Assembly: GCA_023391415.1 (NCBI GenBank)
Contig: JAEWAY010000015.1
Coordinates: 26,235-90,234, forward strand
Source of the DNA: Bacteroidota bacterium
GTDB taxonomy: Bacteria > Bacteroidota > Bacteroidia > Cytophagales > Cytophagaceae
Direction of reading: 5' to 3'
Length of the DNA stretch: 64,000 nt
How positions within the stretch are numbered: the stretch's first letter is position 1; the number at the start of each line of letters is the position of its first letter. Below are positions 25,718 through 34,857 of this stretch, in pieces. The position numbers were made by a program, and so were the translations under genes. The notes below the pieces were generated by a model, which made no database searches, was not told the origin of the DNA, and worked only from the letters and a program-made list of their open reading frames with translations.

Positions 25718-26404
25718 TCAAGCCTTGTCGCTTTTGAATATGAATCCCATACCCGATTTGGTATGGATGAGTTTTTGGTCAAAATCCCGGTCGATTTTTT
25801 TCCGAAGATAATTAATATACACGTCGATGAAATTGGTTCCCGTGTCAAAATGCGTCTGCCAGACTTTTTCCGCGATTTCAACCCTCGACAAGACCCGATC
25901 CGGATTTTGCATCATGTACTCCAATAGCTTAAACTCCTTTGGAGTCAGGTTGATGTCGCGTTCGCCCCGTTTCACAATCTTAGTATGCAAATTCATTTCA
26001 AGATTGGAAACACGCAGGATAAATCCCGCGCCGCCCGTCGTTTTATGCCTGCGTTTGAGCAATACCCGTACGCGGGCCAGCAACTCGCGCATTTCGAAGG
26101 GTTTGACGAGATAGTCGTCCGCTCCCGAATCGAATCCTTCCACTTTGTCGTCCGTCGCTCCGAGCGCCGTGAGCATGATAATGGGCGTATCGGGTTTGCG
26201 TTGCCGGATCTGTCTGCATATGTCGAGGCCATCCAGCTTAGGGAGAATAATGTCCGTAATGATAAGGTCGTAATCGTCCCGTAGCGCCAGTTTTCTACCC
26301 ATAAGCCCGTCGTAGGCCACCATCGGGCTAAATCCATGCTCTTCCAGACCCCTTTGAATGAGTTGGGCTACGCGGTGATCGTCCTCTATGATTAATATGG
26401 TCAT
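25718..26404 (-). CDS. OmpR-family response regulator (CusR/CzcR-like)
   Basis: 228 residues from the ATG at 26404, which starts MTILIIEDDHRVAQ exactly at the receiver beta-1 strand; a longer frame up to 26479 adds 25 unlikely residues. The phospho-acceptor is Asp51 in IITDIILPKLDG, with the acidic pair Glu7/Asp8 and Lys101 in YLVKPFE. The winged-helix DNA-binding domain has NLTPKEFKLLEYMMQNPDRV and a typical VYINYLRKKID tail. With the kinase just downstream it forms a two-component pair controlling the efflux genes. Confidence 0.93.
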   Translation of the reverse strand: MTILIIEDDHRVAQLIQRGLEEHGFSPMVAYDGLMGRKLALRDDYDLIITDIILPKLDGLDICRQIRQRKPDTPIIMLTALGATDDKVEGFDSGADDYLVKPFEMRELLARVRVLLKRRHKTTGGAGFILRVSNLEMNLHTKIVKRGERDINLTPKEFKLLEYMMQNPDRVLSRVEIAEKVWQTHFDTGTNFIDVYINYLRKKIDRDFDQKLIHTKSGMGFIFKSDKA

Positions 26405-26483
26405 TCCGAATTTATTTCTGAACCGTTCATGTGCAAATATCCTTCCGGGAAGCGGGAGGTTTCCGCGATTCCAAACCAATCAA

Positions 26484-26519
26484 AAAGCCCCTGTCCGATT
26501 GTTGCCGGACAGGGGCTTT
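26484..26519 (-). terminator. Rho-independent terminator of the tmRNA gene
   Basis: Arms aaagcccctgtccg (26484-26497) and cggacaggggcttt (26506-26519) around an 8-base loop. Read on the minus strand the stem is followed by TT and then GATTGG, about 35 bases after the 3' end of tmRNA and before the response regulator start. Confidence 0.88.
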
Positions 26520-26553
26520 GATACGATGAAAGGAACGGGCCTTTCTTTTCTTG

Positions 26554-26914
26554 TGGAGCTGGTGGGAATCGAACCCACGTCCGGACAAGGAACCTGCGAT
26601 GCCTTCTACATGCTTAGTCTTGCTTGGGTTGTCGGGATGTTCCTGGGTGCAAGCCGGACCTTAGAGCATCCTTAGTCATTTTATCTCATCTTCGCGCCAT
26701 GACTTCACGAAAACCAGATCCGCGTGATGATGTCCAATTGTCAACCCGGCGGACCGGGGGGTCGACTGAACACTAAGCCGTTAATTTAATTAAGCGGCTA
26801 GGGCGTAGTTTTCTTCGCCATTTATTAGATATGAACGTTTTATTTACGGGAAATACGAACAACTCCCGACATGCTTACATCCAACCTCTCATGCCGTCAA
26901 TACCGGACAGCCCC
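26554..26914 (-). ncRNA. ssrA: Transfer-messenger RNA (tmRNA)
   Basis: The minus strand shows a one-piece tmRNA of about 361 bases. The 5' end GGGGCUGU (at 26914) pairs with the 3' AGCUCC before 26554, and the T-arm GGUUCGAUUCCCACC is intact near the 3' end. The tag frame runs from 26819 to 26790 as GGC GAA GAA AAC TAC GCC CTA GCC GCT TAA, giving the tag GEENYALAA; the ALAA ending is the usual degradation signal for ClpXP. The terminal CCA is not encoded after the discriminator A, as in many Bacteroidota. The RNA rescues stalled ribosomes with SmpB. The exact 5' and 3' ends are by eye. Confidence 0.95.
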
Positions 26915-27131
26915 GTATGGGTTTTCCGCTATATAGCCACTGGCTGATACGATTGGCGTATATCTCAAAGCTATCAACAAAGATAGCGTTTAAACTGTTC
27001 AAATAAAACTTCCGCGCGGGGAATATGCTTCGTATCGTCAAAAAACACGCGGCTGGAAGAGAAGAGCCAGACCCTGAAAAAAAACGGTTAAATCCTGAAC
27101 AGGAGCTACCATGGCGGGTTTATAGCATATT

Positions 27132-28145
27132 ATGCAACGCTATACTATGGTAAAACTGGATATGGTAACGGGAATGGTGAATCTCCTGCCTCAGGAGGAG
27201 AGAATAGAAACAATATTACTTGTCGTTTTCGGGATTGTCATTCTCGCCTTTCTGGTAGTCGATCTCGGAGTATTTCAGCGTCACGCCCATAAGGTAAGTA
27301 CCAGGTCCGCGCTGTGGCAGTCTATATTCTGGGTGGTCGTCTCGCTGATTTTCGCGGTGCTGATCCTTATCTTTCTGGATAGGGAGATGGCGGGGACCTT
27401 TCTGCTCGCCTATATTACCGAAAAAGCCTTGTCCATCGATAATATTTTCGTCTGGCTGGTTCTCCTGAAATATTTTCGCATCAGTGACAAATTTCATCAC
27501 AAAATACTTTTTTACGGAGTTATCGGAGCGATTTTTTTCAGAGCCGTTTTTATTACCGCCGGTTTCTACCTGATCGAAAAGTTTCACTGGATTCTGTACG
27601 TGTTCGGAGCGATACTTATTTATTCCGGAATAAAACTGCTGAGATCCCGGGGAGAAAGCTACGACCCGGAAAGTAGCTGGGTATACCGGATCTTGACAAA
27701 GTATTTTCGGTTTGTACCCAACCATGGTTCCAGCGATTTTTTTCATAAGGAAAACGGACGCTGGTATATTACCACCATTTTTCTTACCCTGATCATGGTC
27801 GAAACGACCGACATTGTTTTCGCGGTCGACTCCATTCCCGCGGTTTTCGCGATCAGTCAGGACAAGTTTGTCGTGTATACCTCCAATATTTTCGCCATTC
27901 TCGGACTACGGGCCATGTTTTTTCTCGTGTCCGGAGTGATCGACAAGTTCAAATATCTGCAATATGGCCTTTCTCTGGTCCTGATCTTTATAGGTCTGAA
28001 GATGTTCGCGGAACTGTTTGATATCAAGGTGCCGGTCTGGCTGTCGTTGACCATGGTGCTCGGAGTCATTACGATTAGTATCGTGGCCTCGGTGGTGATC
28101 AAAAACGGGAGTGAAAACAAGCCTTCGTCCAGGGATGAAGTCTGA
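27132..28145 (+). CDS. TerC/Alx-family integral membrane protein
   Basis: 337 residues and about nine membrane helices. The family signature is visible in FLVVDLGVFQR, the AYITEKALSIDNIFVWLVLL stretch (acidic Glu and Asp in helix) and the later VETTDIVFAVDSIPAVFAIS. The TerC/Alx group exports manganese in several bacteria. Four Met codons occur within the first 15 residues, so the start is not certain; a start near MVNLLPQEER is equally possible. The gene lies 218 bases after the 5' end of tmRNA and reads away from it. A strong hairpin follows. Confidence 0.9.
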   Translation: MQRYTMVKLDMVTGMVNLLPQEERIETILLVVFGIVILAFLVVDLGVFQRHAHKVSTRSALWQSIFWVVVSLIFAVLILIFLDREMAGTFLLAYITEKALSIDNIFVWLVLLKYFRISDKFHHKILFYGVIGAIFFRAVFITAGFYLIEKFHWILYVFGAILIYSGIKLLRSRGESYDPESSWVYRILTKYFRFVPNHGSSDFFHKENGRWYITTIFLTLIMVETTDIVFAVDSIPAVFAISQDKFVVYTSNIFAILGLRAMFFLVSGVIDKFKYLQYGLSLVLIFIGLKMFAELFDIKVPVWLSLTMVLGVITISIVASVVIKNGSENKPSSRDEV

Positions 28146-28151
28146 AACCTA

Positions 28152-28205
28152 TGTCGAAAGAGGAAGAATCATGATAAATTTCCCGTGATTTTTCCTCTTT
28201 CGACA
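28152..28205. terminator. Long inverted repeat between TerC and DUF481-like genes
   Basis: Perfect 14-bp arms tgtcgaaagaggaa (28152-28165) and ttcctctttcgaca (28192-28205) around a 26-base loop, starting 6 bases after the TerC stop. There is no clear T-run after it, so it may be a rho-independent terminator of weak type or an mRNA-protecting stem. Confidence 0.55.
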
Positions 28206-28305
28206 GCCGCCCTGGAGCAATTTGTGTAAATTGGCGGAAAGTCCGCGTGATAAGGCGCTGATCAGGCCTGTTTCGCGGGAGTCTCAGGTATACCAGGGGT
28301 CGTTT

Positions 28306-29094
28306 GTGAGAAAATATCTCTTTTTGATAGCGTGTTTGAGTAGCTGGCACTGGCATGGCTACGCCCAGATTGTCAACGTCGAACGCTTTCGCCTTGATCT
28401 GGATACCGCCAATCTGTGGCTGGGCAACGCGGGACTCGGGCTCAATATCAAAAAGCAGCAGAACAATATCTATACATACAACGGTAATCTCAACGCGGTG
28501 TTCCTTAGCCGGCGTCACGCTTTTATCTCCCTGAACTATTTCAGGCTGCTTCGCCAGGACAGAACCAATCTGCTGAAAGACGGCTACGCGCATGTACGGG
28601 TGAACCTGGCGCGCCAAAACCGCTTTTCCTATGAGGCCTTTCTGCAATATCAGATGGACGAGGGCAGGGGATTGTACCAGAGGGAAATACTCGGCGCGGC
28701 CACGCGGTTGCGGCTTTGGGCCGGCAAGCAAGGATATATGTCGGCCAATACGGGGTTTATGTATGAAAAAGAAAACTGGCATGGAGACGTTCTTCGTTTT
28801 GAAACCGACTCCGGAATGTCGGAAACAGTATTCATACGAAGTACCTCCAATGTGACCGCCCGAATAAGCCTGACCGAAGGCGTCAGCCTGTTTCTGGTGA
28901 CCTACTATCAGGCCCGTCCGGATTATTTCTTTCGCCCGCGGCTTATATCCGATATCCAGATTCAGTTGCGGATCAACCGGTATCTCGCTTTCAACTCCCA
29001 GTTTGTCGCTACGCTGGACGCCATGCCTGTTGTGGCGGGCAATACCTTTGTATATACCTTCAGCAATAGTTTGCTGGTCAGCTTTAATCCCTGA
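28306..29094 (+). CDS. DUF481-like outer membrane protein
   Basis: About 262 residues from GTG at 28306, chosen because the protein then opens with a signal peptide (VRKYLFLIACLSSWHWHGYA, then Gln) and aggggt lies seven bases before it; the longer frame from 28222 adds charged, unlikely residues and overlaps the hairpin region. The mature chain alternates barrel strands, for example RFSYEAFLQYQMDEGRG and RLRLWAGKQGYMSANTGF, typical of the DUF481 (YdiY-like) family. It reads in the same direction as TerC but is separated by a hairpin. Function unknown; in some bacteria such proteins respond to salt. Confidence 0.62.
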   Translation: MRKYLFLIACLSSWHWHGYAQIVNVERFRLDLDTANLWLGNAGLGLNIKKQQNNIYTYNGNLNAVFLSRRHAFISLNYFRLLRQDRTNLLKDGYAHVRVNLARQNRFSYEAFLQYQMDEGRGLYQREILGAATRLRLWAGKQGYMSANTGFMYEKENWHGDVLRFETDSGMSETVFIRSTSNVTARISLTEGVSLFLVTYYQARPDYFFRPRLISDIQIQLRINRYLAFNSQFVATLDAMPVVAGNTFVYTFSNSLLVSFNP

Positions 29095-29245
29095 GCCCGC
29101 CGCCGCCTTGCTCTATCCCCGACCGCCGGTTTTTAGAGGAAACGCGCGCGTAGCCAGGCTCGCAGAGGCAGGTCGTATAGCTTCATGAGCCCATATGCCA
29201 GCGCTACGGAAGCAATGGCTGTCTAGGCGCCGGTGATGAGCGGAA

Positions 29246-30031
29246 TCAGATGTCTTTTTTGAAATCGGAGGGGCTGCAATTGGTCAGTTTGTGAAATGAA
29301 GCGCTGAAAGAGGAGATATTCTGATAGCCTACGGCGTACGCGATTTCGCTTAGGGAGAGCTCCGTCTGCAACATCAGTTCAATGGCCTTTACCATTCTGA
29401 ATAGTTTGACGTACTGCAAATACGACATATTGAGCGTTGACTGAAACAGCCGGGACAATGTCCGTTCGCTCAGGCCGAATTTCCGGCTTATATCCTTTAA
29501 AGAGTATCCTTCCGAATAACGCGTCTCGATGTGTCTTAGAATAGGCTGAATCCGTTCGTTTTCGGTAAAAGGCAGCGCGATGGGGATTTTTTTGGCGCTG
29601 ATTTCCGGCAGTATGTTTTTTATGACGGTCAGGAATGAATACCTGCTATCGTCCGGGATAATATTGCCATCCCATGATTCCGAGTATTTGATCATTTGCG
29701 CCAGCAGTTCGTTGATCGGATATATGCCTATTTGGGAGTAGAACGAATGCTTGCCATCGTCGTGCGCGTAAAAGAACAGGGATCGGAGCACAGTGCCGGA
29801 GTGACCTATCTTTAGTACGTGCGACAGCCCGCTGGGTATCCAGAAGTAATGTCTCGCCGGGATTACGTAGCGACGGTCTTTGAGGTGTACATACGCCAGG
29901 CCGCCTTCTACATAAGAGAGCTGTCCCTTGGTATGCGTATGATGGGGGATGAGTTTTTCCGAACGCTCATGCAGCACATAAACAGAAAACGGATCCTTAT
30001 CAATTTCCGGTAAAGACGCTATTAAGCCCAT
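29246..30031 (-). CDS. AraC-family regulator with cupin sensor domain
   Basis: 261 residues. N-terminal cupin (about residues 20-110) with IPHHTHTKGQLSYVEGG and HYFWIPSGLSHVL, the histidines of which fit the cupin fold. C-terminal AraC double helix-turn-helix with YSLKDISRKFGLSERTLSRL and SLSEIAYAVGYQNISSFSAS, then FHKLTNCSPSDFKK. It is divergent from a TolC/EmrA/EmrB-type efflux operon with a 256-base shared control region, so it most likely controls that operon. Effector unknown. Confidence 0.9.
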   Translation of the reverse strand: MGLIASLPEIDKDPFSVYVLHERSEKLIPHHTHTKGQLSYVEGGLAYVHLKDRRYVIPARHYFWIPSGLSHVLKIGHSGTVLRSLFFYAHDDGKHSFYSQIGIYPINELLAQMIKYSESWDGNIIPDDSRYSFLTVIKNILPEISAKKIPIALPFTENERIQPILRHIETRYSEGYSLKDISRKFGLSERTLSRLFQSTLNMSYLQYVKLFRMVKAIELMLQTELSLSEIAYAVGYQNISSFSASFHKLTNCSPSDFKKDI

Positions 30032-30287
30032 GCTATTTTCCTCGAGATTTCCATGTAAATATAATTTGTAACAGGCGTTTTTTGTCGGAAAAGAAAAAAT
30101 AATTATTCGGAAAAGAGCTAGCCGTCGCTCAGGCGACTATTGGTAAAGTCCAATTTTAAATAATGAGCTTCATATACTGTCGCGGTCGTATGACCATATG
30201 GCCGGAACAGATAAATCTTCGTCCGTTTCGCGTAAAGAGGAATTGGTAAAAGCGGATAATTTTGCCCTCCATAAATAGGTTAAATAA

Positions 30288-31631
30288 ATGTTTCGGGTTC
30301 CTCAAAAGGTGGTGTGGTGCTGCTTGTTCACTTTCAGGTTTACCTCGCTGTTTTCTCAGCATAGTCCAATATCGGGAGATACTTCTCCCCTGGCTTTGTC
30401 GATAAGTGAAATCTGGGAGAGAGCGGTCGAAAACAGCAAAAAAATCAAGCTCGCCGAGTTTGAAGCGGAAATTGGGAGGGATGAAGTAAGGGAAGCGCGG
30501 TTTGAGCGTCTTCCGGAATGGGAAATCAAAGGTTTTATCGAACACGCGACCAATCTGGCGGTATACAACCATGGACTATTGAATAAGCCCGAGCAACATG
30601 AAGTCGTTCATACGCTCTACAAGCTGGGTACGGACCTGTATCTGACGCTCTACAATGGCAATAAGATCAACCTGACGATTGACAAGAAAAAAATCCAGCG
30701 CGAAATTCTTGATGAACAAAGAAAATTTACCTCTTCCGAGATAAAGCTGCGCGCTTCCTTTTACTATCTCGATTTGCAGCGAAGCTTGATATACAAGGAG
30801 CTGCTGACGCGGGATATTCTGAATCAGGAAAAACAATTGGAGGAAATACGTCATTTGCTGCGTAACGGAGTAGTCCTGAAAAGCGATGAACTGAGGGTCG
30901 AACTGAAACTATCCAATCAAAAACTACTGCTGGTCCAGATTGAAAACGATATCGCCATCGCCAATCAGAAGCTGAATATCATATTGGGACTGGCTGACGA
31001 TAAGCCGGTCGTTCCTGTCGAAAAAATCGATCCGGAGGCGATTCCCCCTCGGGCGTATGAGGAGTATCTGGAAGAAGCGTTTCATAACTCTTTTGAATAC
31101 CATATATCGGAAAAGAAAACGGCCCTCAAAACGCTGGAGCTCCGGTACACGAAAGCCAATGTAAGCCCCAGAGTGGGACTTTACGGCGACTTTTTCATAT
31201 CCAATCCGCAGATATTTCTTTTCCCATACTCTCCGAGCAACTATACGCTGGGAGTCGTCGGCGTGAAGGCGAGTTTTCCGGTCTCGGCATTGTATATGAA
31301 CGCGCCGAAAATGAAGATCGCCACCCTGGAGCTGAAGAAAGAGGAAATGGAGCACCATGATATCGAAGACAAGATCAGGCAGCAGGTGTACGAGACGTAT
31401 GTACGCTTCCATGAAGCGCTGACCCGCGTCGACGTGGCCAGGGTCAATATCGCCCACGCCGACGAAAGCGCCAGGATTATAAAAAACAACTATGTAAACC
31501 AGACGGCTTTGATCACAGATTTGCTGGACGCGGACATACAGGTTCTGCAGACACGGTTTGAGTTCGCTTCCGCCCGGATTGAAGCCCAGTTTCGATATTA
31601 TCAATTGCAAAACGTATTAGGGAATCTTTGA
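30288..31631 (+). CDS. TolC-family outer membrane efflux channel
   Basis: 447 residues. The N terminus (VPQKVVWCCLFTFRFTSLFS, then Gln) is a signal sequence. OEP repeats begin at ALSISEIWERAVENSKKIKL and continue to the second repeat at IPPRAYEEYLEEAFHNSFEY, with two long helical hairpins. The gene is followed after one base by an HlyD/EmrA-type adaptor and then an EmrB-like transporter, giving a complete tripartite pump. The start is the first Met of the frame; the preceding 256 bases are shared with the divergent AraC gene. Confidence 0.88.
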   Translation: MFRVPQKVVWCCLFTFRFTSLFSQHSPISGDTSPLALSISEIWERAVENSKKIKLAEFEAEIGRDEVREARFERLPEWEIKGFIEHATNLAVYNHGLLNKPEQHEVVHTLYKLGTDLYLTLYNGNKINLTIDKKKIQREILDEQRKFTSSEIKLRASFYYLDLQRSLIYKELLTRDILNQEKQLEEIRHLLRNGVVLKSDELRVELKLSNQKLLLVQIENDIAIANQKLNIILGLADDKPVVPVEKIDPEAIPPRAYEEYLEEAFHNSFEYHISEKKTALKTLELRYTKANVSPRVGLYGDFFISNPQIFLFPYSPSNYTLGVVGVKASFPVSALYMNAPKMKIATLELKKEEMEHHDIEDKIRQQVYETYVRFHEALTRVDVARVNIAHADESARIIKNNYVNQTALITDLLDADIQVLQTRFEFASARIEAQFRYYQLQNVLGNL

Positions 31632-31632
31632 G

Positions 31633-32697
31633 ATGAAAACCGCTTCCAAACGTCATTATACCGACAAGGTCATTACCGCCATTACTACCTGGATCGCCGC
31701 TTGCACCGGTGTCGTTTTGCTTATTTGGGGCCTCGCGACCTTGTGGGATATTTACAAAAACGAAAAAACGAACGACGCGCAGGTACAGGAATATGTCAAT
31801 CCTGTCATATCGAGAGCCGGAGGGTTTATTGTCGAAGTGAAATTCGATGAAAACGAACCGGTCAGGAAAGGCGATACCCTCTTGTTGATAGACGACCGGG
31901 AGTATGTGATACAGGAGGCTCAGACGGAAGCCGCTCTCATGAACGCCAACGCCCAGTTGAAAGTCTGGGAAGTAAAGATTACCACACTCAACCGGAGGGC
32001 CCAGGCAAATAAGTCGCTGGTATCGTCCGCGGGGGCTATCCTGTGGAAACAGGGACTGGAACAGGAACGATATAGAAAACTTCTTCAGGAAGAGTCGGCG
32101 ACGAAACAACAGTTGGAAGCTGTAGAAGCCGCCTACTCCGTCGCGGAGGCCGAGTATCAGTCGGCCCATGATATCTATATGGCCTCTTTGTCGGAAATAG
32201 AAGACGCCAAAGCGCATATCGCCGTGATCAAAGCGGAAATACGCCGTCTGGAAGCCTTGCTCGACCGCCACAGGCTGGATGTTTCCTATACGGTGATTAC
32301 CGCTTCGTACGATGGGGTAATGGGAAGAAGGACGATTGAAAAAGGGCAGATGATCGACGTGGGAGAGGTGCTCGGCTATATCGTCAATAAGGAGACGGAC
32401 AAATGGGTTGTCGCGAATTATAAAGAAACTCAGATCGCGTCGATGAATATTGGCGATACCGCCGAATTTACGGCCGACGCTTATCCCGATAAGGTATTTA
32501 AAGGAGTCATTATTTCCTTGTCGCCGGCGACAGGTTCCAGTTTTTCGCTGTTGCCTCCGGACAATTCGACCGGCAACTATGTAAAAATTGTGCAGCGGGT
32601 TCCGGTCCGGATCAGGGTAATAGGGGAAAAAGAGGAAGTGGATTTGCTGAGGGTCGGCATGAACGTCAATGTATCCATCGCTAAAGATCAGGGCTAA
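31633..32697 (+). CDS. HlyD/EmrA-type efflux adaptor
   Basis: 354 residues. A single N-terminal membrane helix (about 15-35, AITTWIAACTGVVLLIWGLA) is followed by the first half of the lipoyl domain (VNPVISRAGGFIVEVKFDEN), a long coiled-coil hairpin with QAQTEAALMNANAQLKVWEV through ALLDRHRLDVSYTVI, and the second half GVMGRRTIEKGQMIDVGEV. Start begins one base after the TolC stop and its end is two bases from the MFS transporter start, so the three form one operon. It connects the inner-membrane transporter to the outer-membrane channel. Confidence 0.92.
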   Translation: MKTASKRHYTDKVITAITTWIAACTGVVLLIWGLATLWDIYKNEKTNDAQVQEYVNPVISRAGGFIVEVKFDENEPVRKGDTLLLIDDREYVIQEAQTEAALMNANAQLKVWEVKITTLNRRAQANKSLVSSAGAILWKQGLEQERYRKLLQEESATKQQLEAVEAAYSVAEAEYQSAHDIYMASLSEIEDAKAHIAVIKAEIRRLEALLDRHRLDVSYTVITASYDGVMGRRTIEKGQMIDVGEVLGYIVNKETDKWVVANYKETQIASMNIGDTAEFTADAYPDKVFKGVIISLSPATGSSFSLLPPDNSTGNYVKIVQRVPVRIRVIGEKEEVDLLRVGMNVNVSIAKDQG

Positions 32698-32699
32698 AA

Positions 32700-34286
32700 A
32701 TGAGGATTCATCGGTTTTTGTTTAAAAAGTGGGTGCCGGACTGGCTGATAAAGTTTACTTTACTTACCGTATTGCTGCCCAGCCTGGTTTTGTTTTTCCT
32801 GCCTCTTGCCAACATAAACGCCGCCGCCGGAAATACCGGCATTGAAACCTACGACGTGTACTTCTCGGTGGTCTTGTTTTACGCGGGATATACCAGTTTC
32901 TTTTCGCTGGAAAGGCGTTTCTTCAGCTTTCTGGCGGCCAAGGAGTATTTTATTGTCATCACCTTTATCCAGATATTGAGTTCTTATATCTGCTTCGCGA
33001 CCGAGGAGGTGGCTCTGCTTTTTATATGCAGGTTTATACAGGGGATGGCCTTTACCATGACGGTCAATTTGTCGCTGACCATGATTTTTATGCAGCTCCG
33101 TACAGAGCAAGCCCGGACGATCGGGTATTCCATATTCTTCGGTATGCTGGTATCCATGATACCCTTCAACAACCTTGTTACCGCCGAAGTAGTCGACGCG
33201 TTTAATTTCAATGTTCTTTATAAGTGCGCGATGTTTTCTTACTTGCCCAGTCTGGGTCTGCTTTTGCTGATCATGAACGATGTGCGGCTTACTACCAAGT
33301 TTCCGCTGTATCAGTTAGACTGGGCGAGTTTTTTTTTCTACGCCGTCATACTTTGCCTCATCGGTTATATCATGGTATATGGGCAGCAGTATTACTGGCT
33401 CGACGATCAGCGAATCTATTACAGTTGCGTCGCCATATCCGGCTGCGCGATCGTTTTTATCATCCGGCAGCTCAAGATGAAACGGCCCTATTTTTATCTG
33501 GAAGTATTTAAATATAGAAATTTCTGGGTTGGCGGATTACTTCTGCTGATCTTCTATATCTGCCGGTTCGCTTTCGGAGTAGCCACCAGACATTTTCAGT
33601 TTGTGCTCAAACTGGATCCTATACACATCGGATACATCACCTTGTGGAATATAGCCGGGATCGTAGCCGGAGTGGTACTCGCGTGCGCCTATACGCTGCG
33701 TTACAAGCCTATCCGGCTGTTGTGGATCTACGGCTTTCTGATTCTGCTTGTTTACCACGCCTGGATGATATTTCTGTTTGTTCCTCAGGCCAATGAAAGC
33801 GCGTTTTACGTTCCTCTGTTTCTGCACGGACTGGGCGTAGGCCTGCTGATCGCTCCGACCACTATTTACGTCATCACGTCCGTGCCCGAAAAGCTGAGTT
33901 CGACGGCGGCGGGCATCTGTTTGTTTACCCGTTGTTTTGGTTTTTATCTGAGCATAGCGCTCATCAACTATTTCGAACTGTTTGCCAACAGCAAGCATTA
34001 CAATACCTTTCAGTTTTATGTGTCGAAAGAGAATTCCGTGTTTGGTCAGGTGTTTTCACGTTATCAGGAAGCGTTGTTGTCCCATGGCGCGAGTCCCTCC
34101 GTTACAGTCCGGGCAGGTACAAAATTGCTGGATGAAGCGCTGAGGACGCAGAGCCGGATTCGTTTCGCGGTCGATTATTATGAGATGATCTGCGTATTGC
34201 TGGTTTTTACCATCATTCTGGTTTCCTTGTTCCCTTATATCAATAAGACACTGGCCTCTCTGAGGAGAGGCTTGCCTCCGTTTTAA
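32700..34286 (+). CDS. MFS multidrug transporter, EmrB/DHA2-like
   Basis: 528 residues with about 14 predicted membrane helices, the layout of the DHA2 drug:proton antiporters. Visible landmarks: the N-terminal hydrophobic helix after VPDWLIKFTLLT, an FICRFIQGMAFTMTVNLSLT loop (motif C region), and LHGLGVGLLIAPTTIYVI in a later helix. The canonical motif A Gly-x-x-x-Asp-Arg is not obvious, so it is a divergent member. It is the third gene of the TolC/EmrA/EmrB operon under the divergent AraC gene. Exported compound unknown. Confidence 0.87.
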   Translation: MRIHRFLFKKWVPDWLIKFTLLTVLLPSLVLFFLPLANINAAAGNTGIETYDVYFSVVLFYAGYTSFFSLERRFFSFLAAKEYFIVITFIQILSSYICFATEEVALLFICRFIQGMAFTMTVNLSLTMIFMQLRTEQARTIGYSIFFGMLVSMIPFNNLVTAEVVDAFNFNVLYKCAMFSYLPSLGLLLLIMNDVRLTTKFPLYQLDWASFFFYAVILCLIGYIMVYGQQYYWLDDQRIYYSCVAISGCAIVFIIRQLKMKRPYFYLEVFKYRNFWVGGLLLLIFYICRFAFGVATRHFQFVLKLDPIHIGYITLWNIAGIVAGVVLACAYTLRYKPIRLLWIYGFLILLVYHAWMIFLFVPQANESAFYVPLFLHGLGVGLLIAPTTIYVITSVPEKLSSTAAGICLFTRCFGFYLSIALINYFELFANSKHYNTFQFYVSKENSVFGQVFSRYQEALLSHGASPSVTVRAGTKLLDEALRTQSRIRFAVDYYEMICVLLVFTIILVSLFPYINKTLASLRRGLPPF

Positions 34287-34329
34287 ATTGGCCGGGCAGG
34301 CTGGCCGGCGCGCGTTAATTTATTTTAAG

Positions 34330-34746
34330 ATGAAAACTATACAAAAGATTCTTCTGATAGCGGGATGCCTGACGATTCTGACCGGTTGTAAAAAGGATCG
34401 TTATATCTTTACCATGAAATCGGTCAGGCTGGTACATTACCACAAAAAACACGACCTGGCGGAAAATTTGTTTATTAAGGTCGTAAATACGGATGATGAA
34501 ACGGTACTCGCCACTACCGGCAATTATCCGAGCGATCTTACCTTGCCGGCTACGTTTGGCGTACATCCGAGCCTGAAGCTCCACCTGTACAAGAAAGACA
34601 ACATCGCTCTGCAGTTGTGGGGAGAGGCTTCGGGGATGATAGCCGTCGCCACGATCAGGATGAAGGAATATAAAATAATATTTCCCATCGATATGGAAGT
34701 GGAAGGCGAATCGGCGACTTTTTCCGTGATGGGGTCCTGGGAGTGA
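34330..34746 (+). CDS. Small hypothetical lipoprotein
   Basis: About 138 residues from ATG at 34330, which directly gives MKTIQKILLIAGCLTILTGC, a lipobox at Cys20; the longer frame starts 42 bases earlier and has no signal. Downstream sequence is strand-rich (YIFTMKSVRLVHYHKK). No family recognised. It lies 43 bases after the MFS gene in the same direction and could belong to the same operon. It is followed by a large palindromic hairpin. Confidence 0.6.
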   Translation: MKTIQKILLIAGCLTILTGCKKDRYIFTMKSVRLVHYHKKHDLAENLFIKVVNTDDETVLATTGNYPSDLTLPATFGVHPSLKLHLYKKDNIALQLWGEASGMIAVATIRMKEYKIIFPIDMEVEGESATFSVMGSWE

Positions 34747-34805
34747 GGTGTTTTTACGAGTTTCCGGATAGCGCGGATGAAAGCGCTCGCCAAAGACTTA
34801 AAATT

Positions 34806-34843
34806 ATACGACAAGCGACGTCATAGGACGTCGCTTGTCGTAT
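34806..34843. terminator. Perfect 17-bp stem hairpin between convergent genes
   Basis: Arms of 17 bases (34806-34822 and 34827-34843, reading atacgacaagcgacgtc and its exact complement) around a 4-base atag loop. It stands between the rightward lipoprotein and the leftward T9SS protein and is probably a shared, bidirectional terminator, though neither side has a strong T-run. Confidence 0.7.
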
Positions 34844-34857
34844 AGTAGGAGATACTT

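Noticed and set aside
26388..26675. 95-codon plus-strand frame over the tmRNA 3' half
   Set aside because: The region is accounted for by tmRNA and its terminator on the opposite strand; the frame is a shadow.
26915..27131. Manganese riboswitch (yybP-ykoY type) before the TerC-family gene
   Set aside because: TerC/Alx genes sometimes have this riboswitch, so the 217 bases were inspected, but neither the conserved loop sequences nor a convincing stem order was seen.
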